DNA of 64,000 nucleotides from Bauldia sp965232525. GTDB lineage: Bacteria; Pseudomonadota; Alphaproteobacteria; Rhizobiales; Kaistiaceae. Within the stretch, counting starts at the first letter, position 1. Every line of letters starts with the position of its first letter. The notes under the pieces are model-generated. The model saw nothing but the letters and a program-made list of their open reading frames with translations. It did no database searches and was not told where the DNA came from. The position numbers were made by a program, and so were the translations under genes. The stretch covers positions 1-64,000 of the forward strand of contig NZ_OZ246980.1 of assembly GCF_965232525.1 (NCBI RefSeq), given 5' to 3'. This document shows, piece by piece, positions 1-8,029 of this stretch.

Positions 1-245
1 TGGAGTCGTGGGAGCGAACCGCTGTCCCGCGCGCTGGGATCATCCTCGTCATGGACGCAGGCGTCAGGCGGATCTGGATCCATGATGGATGTGGCGGCCA
101 TCCAATTCGCGAAGGTCTGCGGCAAGAGAGCGGTTCAAGTAGCCTCCGTGCCGGGGTGATGTCCAGAATGGCCGGTCGTGACTGAGGCCGCGCCGGTCAC
201 GGCATGCATTTCATGAACGCAACCGCACTTGCCAGAAACGACCCC

Positions 246-1226
246 TCAAGAATCGTCGGTGATCCGCACGTAGACGGCGGTCACGGCCAGGATGATCAGG
301 CCGAACATGATGCGGCGCGCCGCCTCCGGCATCTGCAGCACGGTCAGCATGGTGGTCAGTACGGTCAGGATGAGCGCGCCGACGATCGTCCCCGAATAGG
401 TACCGCGGCCGCCGAAGATCGAGGTACCGCCGATCACCGCGGCGGCAACCGATGGCAGCAGCAGCGGCACCGCCAACGACAGGGACGGCGCCTTGATCAG
501 CCCGACATAGATCAGCCCGGCGACGCCGGCGAGTAGCCCCGACAGGACATAGAGTGCCAGGATCACTTGCCACGACCGCACGCCGGCGAGCTTGGCGGCG
601 TCCTCGTTCTCGCCAATGGCGTAGAGCAACCGACCAAAACCGGTGCGGCGCAGACCGTAGATCAGTAACGCGGCGAGCGGCACGAAGACGATTAGCGAAT
701 TCGGCGCGCCGAACGTGCGACCGGTACCAAGCCAGGCGAGGATGTCGGGAACCGTCGACCCCGTGGCGATCACCGTGCGCTGATAGACCTGCAGGCAGCC
801 GGTGCCGATCAGCCCAGTTCCAAGCGTCATGATCAGCGGATGGACCCGGAACAGCCCGACGCCGACGCCGTTAGCGAGACCGATCAGCATCGGCGGGATC
901 AGGGCGATCAGGATGGCGCCGGTCGTTCCGACCAAAGCGACCTGTGTGGCGACGACGAAAGCGCTGATGGTCGCCGAAATACCGACCGACAGGTCGATGC
1001 CGCCGGTGAGCATGGTCAGGGTCTGGCAGGCAGCGAGCATCGCCAGCGGGATCGCGAACTTGATCGTGTTACCGACCCAGCGCTCGTTGACGATCCCCGG
1101 CCGGATGATTTCCAGAACCGCAACCAGCGCGATCAGCAGCACGATCAGCGGCACCAGCGGATGATCCTTGAGGAACCGGCGGAACCGGGTGGCGAGGCTC
1201 ACGTCGTGTGTCGGAATCGCGGTCAT
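246..1226 (-). CDS. CUT2-family sugar ABC transporter permease (RbsC-like), second permease
   Basis: A 326-residue inner-membrane permease of the ribose/xylose (CUT2, BPD_transp_2) family that forms the sugar channel with the neighbouring permease. Many hydrophobic helices are visible, and the family-typical segment LTGGIDLSVG follows the second helix. The ATG at 1226 overlaps the stop of the upstream permease as ATGA, so the pair is translationally coupled and probably works as a heterodimer. An in-frame extension to 1811 is open but lies entirely inside the upstream permease gene in another frame, so I reject it as a start. It is the last gene of the operon isomerase, binding protein, ATPase, permease, permease. 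The sugar cannot be told from sequence. Confidence 0.9.
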   Translation of the reverse strand: MTAIPTHDVSLATRFRRFLKDHPLVPLIVLLIALVAVLEIIRPGIVNERWVGNTIKFAIPLAMLAACQTLTMLTGGIDLSVGISATISAFVVATQVALVGTTGAILIALIPPMLIGLANGVGVGLFRVHPLIMTLGTGLIGTGCLQVYQRTVIATGSTVPDILAWLGTGRTFGAPNSLIVFVPLAALLIYGLRRTGFGRLLYAIGENEDAAKLAGVRSWQVILALYVLSGLLAGVAGLIYVGLIKAPSLSLAVPLLLPSVAAAVIGGTSIFGGRGTYSGTIVGALILTVLTTMLTVLQMPEAARRIMFGLIILAVTAVYVRITDDS

Positions 1227-2197
1227 GCCCTGCGCCCCCTGACGGCAAGCAGCCCGCCGATCATCACAACAACAACCATGATGGTCCCCTCGATGATGGT
1301 GGTGACGTTGGGGTCGACCGCCAGAAACGTCAGCACCGTGCGCACCAGGCGCAGAATGAACACCGCGACGATGGGCCCGACCAATCCGCCGCGACCGCCG
1401 CCGAGGACGACGCCGCCGAGCACAACCGCGGCCACGCTGGCGAGCAGGTACGGGCCCGGGATCGGTGCGCCGATGCCGGTACTCATGGTCAGCACCAGCC
1501 CGCCCATTGCTGCGAACAGCCCAGCCATCGCATAGGCGCCGATCTTGACCCGATTGACCGCGACGCCGGTGCGGAAGGCGGCATGGTCGCTGGAGCCGAT
1601 CGCGTAGACCGACAGGCCGAAGCGAGAGCGCAGGAACGGGATCCAGACCACCGCCAGGCAGACGACCAGAAGCACGAACGCTTTCGGTATCCACATCGTC
1701 ACCGACGCCGGCACACCAGGCAGCGTGAGCGGACCGACCAGCAGGTCGCGCAGCCATGCGGCGGCACCACCGCCGGGGGTGTTGAGAATCAACAGGGCCA
1801 CGCCTTCCCACACGAACAGCATTGCCAGGGTGACGACGATATCCGGCACCCGGGTGATAACGATCAGCAGCCCGTTGATGGCTCCAAGGCCAACGCCGAG
1901 GAGCAGGACGAGGATGACGGCGACGATCGCGAAGCCTTCACTGGCGCCGTCCATCAGCACCGCGGCGGTGACACTGGTGACCGCCATCATCGAGGCGATT
2001 GACAGGTCGATGCCGCCGGCGATTACCACCACCGTCTGAGCCGCGGCGGCGAAGGCGAAGGGTAGCGAGGCGCGGGCGAGCGACTCCAGCCCGGACGCGC
2101 CGTAATCGGGCTGGATGATCCGCGCCAACACGAACAACAAGGCCAGCATCGCGAGAAGGCCGACTAGCCAGTAATGGTTTCGGAGCGCGCGGAGCAC
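1223..2197 (-). CDS. CUT2-family sugar ABC transporter permease, first permease
   Basis: A 324-residue multi-spanning permease of the RbsC/YtfT type. The motif IAGGIDLSIASMMA, the CUT2 permease hallmark, lies near residues 60-75, and hydrophobic helices run through the whole length. It starts 7 bp after the stop of the ATPase gene and its stop overlaps the next permease start by 4 bp. Having two different permeases, rather than one homodimeric RbsC, resembles the YtfT/YjfF arrangement. It is membrane-embedded and should contact the two-domain ATPase encoded just upstream. Confidence 0.9.
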   Translation of the reverse strand: MLRALRNHYWLVGLLAMLALLFVLARIIQPDYGASGLESLARASLPFAFAAAAQTVVVIAGGIDLSIASMMAVTSVTAAVLMDGASEGFAIVAVILVLLLGVGLGAINGLLIVITRVPDIVVTLAMLFVWEGVALLILNTPGGGAAAWLRDLLVGPLTLPGVPASVTMWIPKAFVLLVVCLAVVWIPFLRSRFGLSVYAIGSSDHAAFRTGVAVNRVKIGAYAMAGLFAAMGGLVLTMSTGIGAPIPGPYLLASVAAVVLGGVVLGGGRGGLVGPIVAVFILRLVRTVLTFLAVDPNVTTIIEGTIMVVVVMIGGLLAVRGRRA

Positions 2198-2204
2198 GGT
2201 CGGT

Positions 2205-3734
2205 CTAGGGTCTCGGTCGGGCAGGCGCGGCGTCGCCGACTGATCCGCCCGGCGCGCCGGTCAAACCGTAGGCGGCGCGCATTAGGGTCGGCTCGTCGGC
2301 GTCCGCGGCGGCGATAATGTCGACGACCCGGCCGTTGAAGATCACCACCGCGCGATCGCAGGCGAGCTGCACTTCCTCCAGTTCCGACGTGTAGAGCAGC
2401 ACCGACGATCCCTGGTCAGCGAGTTCACGCAACAGCGGATAGATCTCGCGCTTGGTGCGGATATCGATGCCGCGAGTCGGGTCGAAGCAGAGCAGCGTGT
2501 GGACTCCGGTCGCGATCCAGCGGGCGATGGTCACCTTCTGCTGGTTTCCGCCGGAGAGGCGCTGCACCTCGCCCTGAGCGCGGGTGTCGATCTGCAGCCG
2601 GTCGATGGCCGCGTCGACCTTCCGCTTCTCCCGGCCCATGTTGATGTTCCCCCACAGCGCGGGGCGGGTGTAGAACGGCAGCGCGATGTTTTCCCGCACC
2701 GAACGCTGCATCAGCAAAGCGTCGGCGCGGTTGCCCGGCACATAGACGTGGCCAGCGGCAATCGCGTCAGCCGGGTGCCGAAACCGGACCGTCTTGCCAT
2801 CGATGGCGACCGTGCCGCTACTCGGACGCCGGAAACCGGCGAGAACCTCGAAGAGTTCCTCCTGCCCCTGCCCTTCGAGCGCGACAACGCCGAGCACCTC
2901 GCCGGTGCTCATATCGAACGAGACGTCGGAGAGCTTGGTACCGGCGGCCAGATCGCGGACACTGAGGCGGGGCGTTTCAATGGCCTCGACTTTGGACGAT
3001 GGCACGACCTTCGGTCCGGCCCTGGCGCCGGTTTCGACCGGGGCGCCCAGCATCAGTTCGACCACCTGTTCCTCGACACCCGGCGCGATGTCGAGGGTGC
3101 CGACGGTCTCGCCGTCGCGGAGCACGACGGCGCGATCGCACAACGCCGAGATTTCCTGAAACCGGTGCGAGATGTAGATCACCGATCGGTCGAGGTCGCG
3201 CTGCTGGCGGATGACCTTCATCACCTTGTCGACGAGGTCGGTCGGCAACGCCGCGGTCATTTCGTCGAGCAGCAGGACGTCGGGCTCACTGGCCAGCGCC
3301 CGGGCAAGATCGAGGATACGCAGGGTCGCCAGCGGCAGGCGCCGGACCGGCTCGTCCATGTCGAGATCGGGAATCCCGAGTTCGTCGACCCATCGCAAGA
3401 AGGCGTCGGTCGGGGTCCGGCTGAGACGCAGATTGGCGGCGACATCGAGATCGGGGATCAGCGAGGGTTCCTGGTAGACCGGCACCAGCCCCGTCTCCCG
3501 CGCCTCGGCGGGCGAATGAACCCGGTGCTCGCGCCCCTTGATCCGGATGCGACCGGCGTCGGGCCGGAACACGCCGGTCAGAATCTTGACGAGGGTAGAC
3601 TTTCCCGCCCCGTTGGCGCCCATCAGCGCCAGGATCTCTCCCGGAGCGACCTGCATCGACGCGTCGCGCAGCGCCGCGACCGCGCCGAAGTGCTTGGCGA
3701 CACCGGTCGCTTCGAGAGCGAGCTCTACCGCCAT
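2205..3734 (-). CDS. Sugar ABC transporter ATPase, two nucleotide-binding domains (RbsA/MglA-like)
   Basis: A 509-residue protein with two ABC domains in tandem, the usual build of CUT2 transporters. The N-terminal domain has a good Walker A (GANGAGKST, about residues 38-46) and Walker B/Glu (LLLDEMTAAL), but its signature is degenerate (LPLATLRILDLARAL in place of LSGGQ). The C-terminal domain has a degenerate Walker A (ALEGQGQEEL), a perfect signature LSGGNQQK, and a Walker B reading LLCFDPTRGID in which the usual D-E pair is F417-D418. One composite site therefore combines the good halves of both domains, which is common in this family. It lies between the binding-protein and permease genes, with 7 bp to the next gene. 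Confidence 0.93.
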   Translation of the reverse strand: MAVELALEATGVAKHFGAVAALRDASMQVAPGEILALMGANGAGKSTLVKILTGVFRPDAGRIRIKGREHRVHSPAEARETGLVPVYQEPSLIPDLDVAANLRLSRTPTDAFLRWVDELGIPDLDMDEPVRRLPLATLRILDLARALASEPDVLLLDEMTAALPTDLVDKVMKVIRQQRDLDRSVIYISHRFQEISALCDRAVVLRDGETVGTLDIAPGVEEQVVELMLGAPVETGARAGPKVVPSSKVEAIETPRLSVRDLAAGTKLSDVSFDMSTGEVLGVVALEGQGQEELFEVLAGFRRPSSGTVAIDGKTVRFRHPADAIAAGHVYVPGNRADALLMQRSVRENIALPFYTRPALWGNINMGREKRKVDAAIDRLQIDTRAQGEVQRLSGGNQQKVTIARWIATGVHTLLCFDPTRGIDIRTKREIYPLLRELADQGSSVLLYTSELEEVQLACDRAVVIFNGRVVDIIAAADADEPTLMRAAYGLTGAPGGSVGDAAPARPRP

Positions 3735-3774
3735 GCTGGACGAACTGTCGAGTCGTTCATTACACGAAAGCCAA

Positions 3775-3807
3775 GCGGCGGCATCCGGTCCAACCGGATA
3801 CCGCCGC
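3775..3807 (-). other. Intercistronic stem-loop between binding-protein and ATPase genes
   Basis: The gap between the stop of the binding-protein gene (3826) and the start of the ATPase gene (3734) contains a 14-bp stem with a single A-C mismatch and a 5-nt loop. There is no T-run, so it is not a classical terminator. Stable hairpins just after periplasmic-binding-protein genes are known (malE-malF) to protect upstream mRNA and give excess binding protein. That role here is inferred. Confidence 0.6.
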
Positions 3808-3825
3808 CATGGAGATGGTTCCGGC

Positions 3826-4851
3826 CTACTCGCCCGGGCCCTTGCAGGCGATGATGTCGTCCTTGCTGTAGGTGGTCCAGTCCGGGATCATGATGCTGAC
3901 CGGCCACTCGGGATCGAGAGACGGGTCGGCCGCGGCCGCCAATTGGGCCTTGCCCTCGTCCGTCACGTTTTCCCATAGCTCCGGATCGACCAACACCGTG
4001 CGATCGATGCCGTCGTCACCGTCGAGCAGACGGACCGCCAGGGTGATGCCGGCACCCCCAACCGAACCGGGATTGGTCACCGCAGCACCGACCAGACCGT
4101 CGACCGAATTCAACTGACCAACGAAGCCAGCGTTGTCGGCGCCGACAATCGGCACCAGCGGCACGTCCGACTCGACGAAGGCGTCGACGATGACGTTATC
4201 GATGCCCGACGTCCAAACCCCGTCGAACGGAATGCCAGTGGCGATGTAGTCGAGGATCTGCTGCTTGCCCTGATCCTGCTGCCAGCCGGTGAAGACCTCA
4301 TGGGCAACTTCGACGTTCGGGAACTCGGCAAGGGCACGCTTGAAGCCCTGGTCGCGGTCATCGTCGGCCGGAGCGCCGGCCGCGCCACGCATGTAGACGA
4401 CACTGCCTTCACCGCCGATCTGCTCGAACAGCCACTTGGCGCCGAGATAGGCGTATTCTTCCTGGTTGTTTGACAACACGAACGCCGACGGCTCGGTCAC
4501 CGCCTGATCGACCGCGACGACGACGATGCCCTTGTCGGTGGCATCCTTGATCGCCGAGTTGATGCCTTCGGGATCGGCCGGGTTGACGACGATTGCGTCG
4601 ACGCCGGCGTCGATCAGATTGCGGATGTCTTCGAGCTGCCCAGCCGCATCGGTGTTGCGGTGGGCGATGTTGAGGGCCGCCACCTTACCGGAGGCCAGCG
4701 CCTGCGCCTTGATCGCGCAGATCATCTCCTCCCGCCATCCATTGCCCTGCACCGTGTTGGAGACGCCGATGGTGTAGTCGGCGGCCAGCACCGCGCCCGA
4801 GCTGCCAAAGGCGACCGCGCCGAGCAGCAGACCCGCTACAAGCTGTTTCAT
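3826..4851 (-). CDS. Periplasmic sugar-binding protein of CUT2 ABC transporter (RbsB-like)
   Basis: A 341-residue solute-binding protein of the Peripla_BP_4/RbsB fold. It has a cleavable signal peptide (KQLVAGLLLGAVAFGS, then a VLAAD cleavage region). The mature part begins with the first beta strand YTIGVSNTVQGNGW and contains the typical segment NLIDAGVDAIVVNPADP. The start was chosen at 4851 because a GGAG Shine-Dalgarno sequence lies 7 nt upstream; an ATG directly before it (4854) and one at 4875 are alternatives. The protein should bind a monosaccharide or related polyol in the periplasm for the downstream ATPase and permeases. Confidence 0.9.
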   Translation of the reverse strand: MKQLVAGLLLGAVAFGSSGAVLAADYTIGVSNTVQGNGWREEMICAIKAQALASGKVAALNIAHRNTDAAGQLEDIRNLIDAGVDAIVVNPADPEGINSAIKDATDKGIVVVAVDQAVTEPSAFVLSNNQEEYAYLGAKWLFEQIGGEGSVVYMRGAAGAPADDDRDQGFKRALAEFPNVEVAHEVFTGWQQDQGKQQILDYIATGIPFDGVWTSGIDNVIVDAFVESDVPLVPIVGADNAGFVGQLNSVDGLVGAAVTNPGSVGGAGITLAVRLLDGDDGIDRTVLVDPELWENVTDEGKAQLAAAADPSLDPEWPVSIMIPDWTTYSKDDIIACKGPGE

Positions 4852-4896
4852 CATATTTCTCCCTGTTTCATTCATGATTTCAATAACCTAACGTGA

Positions 4897-5811
4897 TCAC
4901 TTGATGTAGGGTCGAAGCACGTCACGGGCAAGCAGAAAGCCCCGCTTGACTAGCTCGTCCGTGCCTTCGAAGTCGCGATCCTCGTGCTCGATGATGATCG
5001 GTCCGTCGTAGCCGGCGCGGTAGAGACCGGAAAAGATCACGCTCCAATCGACATCGCCGAGGCCGGGCAGACGCGGGACCTGCCACCCGATGCCGGATGA
5101 CAGCGTTCCCCGTTCGTAGAGACCGTCATGGTCGATCATCACGTCTTTCGCCTGCATGTGCAGAATGTGCGGCCCAAACTCGCGGATGAACCGCGCCTGG
5201 TCAATCATCAGCCAGACGAGATGGCTGGGGTCGTAGTTGAGCCCGACCGTGTCGCCCCACTCGGCGAGAATGCGCCGCCAGATGTAAGGCGACCAGGCGA
5301 TGTTGTGTCCCCCAGGCCACTCGTCGTAACTGAAAATCATCGGGCAGTTTTCGAAGGTGATCTTGACGCCGTTGTCGCGCGCATGGGCAACAATGTCGGG
5401 CCACACCTTCAGGGCCTCGTCCCAGTTCTCGTCAACGTTCTTGGCGCCATCGCCGCCGCAGAACGTGTTGACCACCGGAAGCCCCATCCAGCCGGCCGCG
5501 ACGATCACCTGCTTCAGATGGGCGATCAACATCTCGCGGTGCTCGGGATCGGGATGAAGCGGATTCGGGTAATAGCCGAGGCCCGAGATCGCCAGACCAT
5601 TGTCGTTGATCCGGGCACCGATATCGCGCGCTTCGGCCTGATCGATGGCCGCGACATCGATATGGGTGGTGCCGGCGTAGCGGCGGGTCGGCCCCTTCGA
5701 TTTCGGCCAGCAAGCGATTTCCAGGACCTCGAAGCCGCTAGCGACCGCCCAATCGGCCACGTCGGTCAGCGACGTGTCCGGAAAGGGTGCGGTGAGAAAT
5801 CCCAGTTGCAT
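4897..5811 (-). CDS. Sugar phosphate isomerase/epimerase family protein (TIM barrel, AP-endonuclease 2 fold)
   Basis: A 304-residue cytosolic protein of the xylose-isomerase-like TIM-barrel superfamily (IolE/IolI/UlaE relatives). It starts MQLGFLTAPFPDTSLTDV, has the segment LNYDPSHLVWLMID, which supplies metal-binding residues in this family, and ends with GPIIIEHEDRDFEGTDELV, containing another metal-ligand Glu. It is the first gene of the sugar-uptake operon and is followed by the binding-protein gene after 45 bp. It probably isomerises or epimerises the imported sugar. The actual substrate is unknown. Confidence 0.88.
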   Translation of the reverse strand: MQLGFLTAPFPDTSLTDVADWAVASGFEVLEIACWPKSKGPTRRYAGTTHIDVAAIDQAEARDIGARINDNGLAISGLGYYPNPLHPDPEHREMLIAHLKQVIVAAGWMGLPVVNTFCGGDGAKNVDENWDEALKVWPDIVAHARDNGVKITFENCPMIFSYDEWPGGHNIAWSPYIWRRILAEWGDTVGLNYDPSHLVWLMIDQARFIREFGPHILHMQAKDVMIDHDGLYERGTLSSGIGWQVPRLPGLGDVDWSVIFSGLYRAGYDGPIIIEHEDRDFEGTDELVKRGFLLARDVLRPYIK

Positions 5812-5917
5812 TGGTTTCTCCCTATCGTGGCGGTCTTATAGACCGTCTTGCCGCGGCCGCGACACCCCGCCGGAATTCCCAGGCGACCGTCGCACCAACG
5901 CCGACCTCGGCCATAAA

Positions 5918-5946
5918 ACTATGGCGGCGGATTTTCATACTGTCAA
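5918..5946 (-). promoter_or_regulatory. Candidate sigma-70 promoter of the sugar-uptake operon
   Basis: Reading the minus strand, a perfect -35 hexamer TTGACA (5941-5946) is followed after exactly 17 nt by CATAGT (5918-5923, four of six bases matching TATAAT). It lies about 110 bp upstream of the isomerase start, and the -35 element sits inside the inverted repeat at 5931-5956, as expected for a repressed promoter. Confidence 0.6.
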
Positions 5947-5956
5947 TTATGGAAAT
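5931..5956. promoter_or_regulatory. Candidate RpiR operator, copy 1
   Basis: An inverted repeat ATTTTCAT-N10-ATGGAAAT overlaps the -35 region of the sugar-operon promoter. The same layout, ATTTCCAT-N10-ATAGAAAT, occurs at 7158-7183 between the RpiR gene and the divergent SDR gene. Identical arm length and spacing in both control regions of the cluster suggest one regulator, most simply the RpiR protein encoded between them. Confidence 0.6.
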
Positions 5957-6058
5957 TTTGTTTCGGGGTGGCTTCACCGGAAGGTGCGAGGTTGCGCAAG
6001 CGTCGAGCCTCGAAATGAGGGCGATCGTGCGCCGTAGCGTTACACTGGCCAACACCGT

Positions 6059-6163
6059 CGTCATGGCCGGGCTTGTCCCGGCCATCCACGTCCTGGCAAC
6101 GGTCACGCCTGATGTTCATCGACGGTGTTCGCGTGGATGCGCGGATCAAGTCCGCGCATGACG
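6059..6163. repeat. Pair of inverted REP-like palindromic elements
   Basis: Two 32-bp palindromes at 6059-6090 (+) and 6132-6163 (-) share the ends CGTCATG...CATCCACG and the centre CTTG, and are placed head to head. Their stems differ by paired changes (GGCCGGG/CCCGGCC against GCGCGGA/TCCGCGC), so both still fold into hairpins. Such elements are abundant intergenic repeats in Hyphomicrobiales genomes. The rest of 5812-6218 holds the promoter and operator above and no gene that I can support. Confidence 0.75.
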
Positions 6164-6218
6164 TTGATGTATGCCGCACCGAAAGCGCGTCTCCCTCTCC
6201 TGCCGCCGGCTCGCCCGC

Positions 6219-7085
6219 TCACGACGGTGATCTGGTCTGGGCCAGGCTCATGATCACCGACTGGCACAACACCATCGCCGGCACTTGCGAGCGGAAATGA
6301 CCGAGGTGGGCTTCCTTGACGTAAAGCGTTCGCTTGCCAACCTTGGCGATCGGACTGAGTTCGTTATCGGTGATGACTAAGACCGTCAGCCCGCGCTTGG
6401 CAGCGTGCGTCGCGATTTCGATGGTCTCTGGCGTATAATCGTCGAAGGTGATCGCCAGGACGACGTCGCCTGAGCCGACCGCTCCCAATTGTTCCTCACG
6501 CATCGATCCGACATTGTCGATCAGGTGGGTCGATTTCCCGATGCGCGACAGGCCGTAATAGCAGTAGCCGCCCACCCCATACGCGCCGCGCGCGGCGACG
6601 ATATGGACCGCCGCCGCCGCGTCGAGCGCCTTGACGAACTGGGTCAGCGCCCGCCGATCGATATCCTCGCTGAGCCGCACCAGCGAATCCATGCCGGCCT
6701 GAACCACGACATCGAAGATCGCCGGTGGGCTGGCACGCTCGGCCGCCGCGCCGGTCTTCGACGCGCCAGTGACCGACTTGAAGCGATCCGCATACGCGAC
6801 CCGCGGACCGACCAGCCGCTGGCGAAAGACGTGCTGCAGATCGTTGAAACCGGCAAACCCCATCTCCTTTGAAAACCGGGTGATCGCCGACGGCGGGACG
6901 CCGGCCTGGCCCGCGAGTTCGACGATGTTGTAGAGGGCGACGTCCTCGGGATTGTTCATGAAGAACTGGGCGACCTGCTGCAGCCGCTTGGAGAGTGAGT
7001 CCTGGCGCCCCTTCAGCCGGTCGACCAGATCGCCGTAGCTCTCGACTGGCGCCGTCTTGTCCCGGGTCTTTTTGCTGCTTGTCAT
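6219..7085 (-). CDS. RpiR/MurR-family transcriptional regulator (HTH + SIS domain)
   Basis: A 288-residue regulator. The N-terminal RpiR-type helix-turn-helix is recognisable by LSKRLQQVAQFFMNNPEDVALYN-type sequence followed by AGVPPSAITRFSKEMGF, then a C-terminal SIS sugar-phosphate isomerase domain (about residues 135-275) with a nucleotide-fold-like segment AAVHIVAARGAYGVGG. Such proteins sense a phosphosugar through the SIS domain and control sugar catabolism genes. It lies between the uptake operon and the divergent dehydrogenase pair. The likely targets are the paired inverted repeats at 5931-5956 and 7158-7183. Confidence 0.92.
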   Translation of the reverse strand: MTSSKKTRDKTAPVESYGDLVDRLKGRQDSLSKRLQQVAQFFMNNPEDVALYNIVELAGQAGVPPSAITRFSKEMGFAGFNDLQHVFRQRLVGPRVAYADRFKSVTGASKTGAAAERASPPAIFDVVVQAGMDSLVRLSEDIDRRALTQFVKALDAAAAVHIVAARGAYGVGGYCYYGLSRIGKSTHLIDNVGSMREEQLGAVGSGDVVLAITFDDYTPETIEIATHAAKRGLTVLVITDNELSPIAKVGKRTLYVKEAHLGHFRSQVPAMVLCQSVIMSLAQTRSPS

Positions 7086-7157
7086 GGCTCCGCATTGGCC
7101 GCCGGTGCCGGCGCATGCTCCTCACGTTATTCGTGAGGCGACACCCGTTGAACTCAT

Positions 7158-7183
7158 ATTTCCATTTTTGTTCCTATAGAAAT
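7158..7183. promoter_or_regulatory. Candidate RpiR operator, copy 2
   Basis: An inverted repeat ATTTCCAT-N10-ATAGAAAT lies in the short AT-rich divergent promoter region between the RpiR gene (start 7085, minus) and the SDR gene (start 7244, plus). A TTGACC hexamer directly downstream (7187-7192) could be the -35 of the SDR promoter. The match to the copy at 5931-5956 in arm length and spacing supports a shared regulator. Confidence 0.6.
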
Positions 7184-7243
7184 CTATTGACCGTCGCAAT
7201 CCTGCCCTTACCCTGACGGGAGGCAAATGAAGGTGCGTGGCGC

Positions 7244-8029
7244 ATGATCGACCTCTCCTTGAATGACAGGAGCCTGCTGGTAACCGGTGGGACGCAGGGC
7301 GTCGGCAAGGCGATCGCCGAAACCGCGATCGGCTGCGGCGCAAGAGCGGTGCTGATCACCGGCCGCGACGCCAACAAGGGCCAGACGGCGGCGGCCGACC
7401 TATCGGGCCGCGGCGCTGAGGTCTTCTTTGCGCCGGCCGATCTCGCCGACCGCGACGCACCGTCGGCGCTGTTCGCGGCGGCACTCGATCAGATGGGTCC
7501 GGTCGACGGTCTCGTGAACGCCGCCGGGGCGACGACCAGAGGCTCCTTCGTCGACGGAACGATGGCGAACTGGGACGAATTGTTCGACGTCAATGCCCGG
7601 GCTCCGTTCCTGCTGATGCAGCAGTTGATCCGCCACTTGCGGGAACGTGAGACGCCGGGCTCGATCGTCAACATCTCGTCGATCAACACCCATTGCGGTG
7701 CCCCTGACCTGGCGATGTACGCGGCCTCCAAAGCCGCCTTGTCGACGTTGACCAAGAACGCGGCAAATGCCCACCTCGCCGACCGGATCCGGGTGAACGC
7801 CATCGCCATGGGCTGGGCGGCGACGCCAGGCGAGAAGGTCATGCAGGGCATCACCCTCGGCAAGGGCGATGGCTGGATCGCGGCAGCCGAAGCCCGGATG
7901 CCGCTCGGGCGGCTCCTGGAGGCGCAGGAGGTCGCCAACCTCGCGGTCTACCTGCTCAGCGATGCCTCGGGCCTGCAGACCGGCACCGTGATCGATCTGG
8001 AACAGCGGGTGATCGGGGCGCCTCCATGA
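7244..8029 (+). CDS. SDR-family oxidoreductase (sugar/polyol dehydrogenase candidate)
   Basis: A 261-residue short-chain dehydrogenase. The nucleotide-binding motif TGGTQGVGKA is near residues 15-24, the structural NAAGAT segment follows, and the catalytic Ser and YAASK Tyr-Lys pair lie near residues 143-162. The ending TGTVIDLEQ takes the place of the usual classical-SDR TVDGG. Its stop overlaps the start of the polyol dehydrogenase gene by 4 bp (ATGA), so the two are co-translated. With the neighbouring sugar transporter and RpiR regulator it probably oxidises a sugar or sugar alcohol. The exact substrate is not visible. Confidence 0.9.
   Translation: MIDLSLNDRSLLVTGGTQGVGKAIAETAIGCGARAVLITGRDANKGQTAAADLSGRGAEVFFAPADLADRDAPSALFAAALDQMGPVDGLVNAAGATTRGSFVDGTMANWDELFDVNARAPFLLMQQLIRHLRERETPGSIVNISSINTHCGAPDLAMYAASKAALSTLTKNAANAHLADRIRVNAIAMGWAATPGEKVMQGITLGKGDGWIAAAEARMPLGRLLEAQEVANLAVYLLSDASGLQTGTVIDLEQRVIGAPP

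Noticed and set aside
1..245. Possible 3' end of a gene entering from the left
   Set aside because: All three plus-strand frames close with Ser/Gly/Arg-rich translations and no motif; I could not support a gene.
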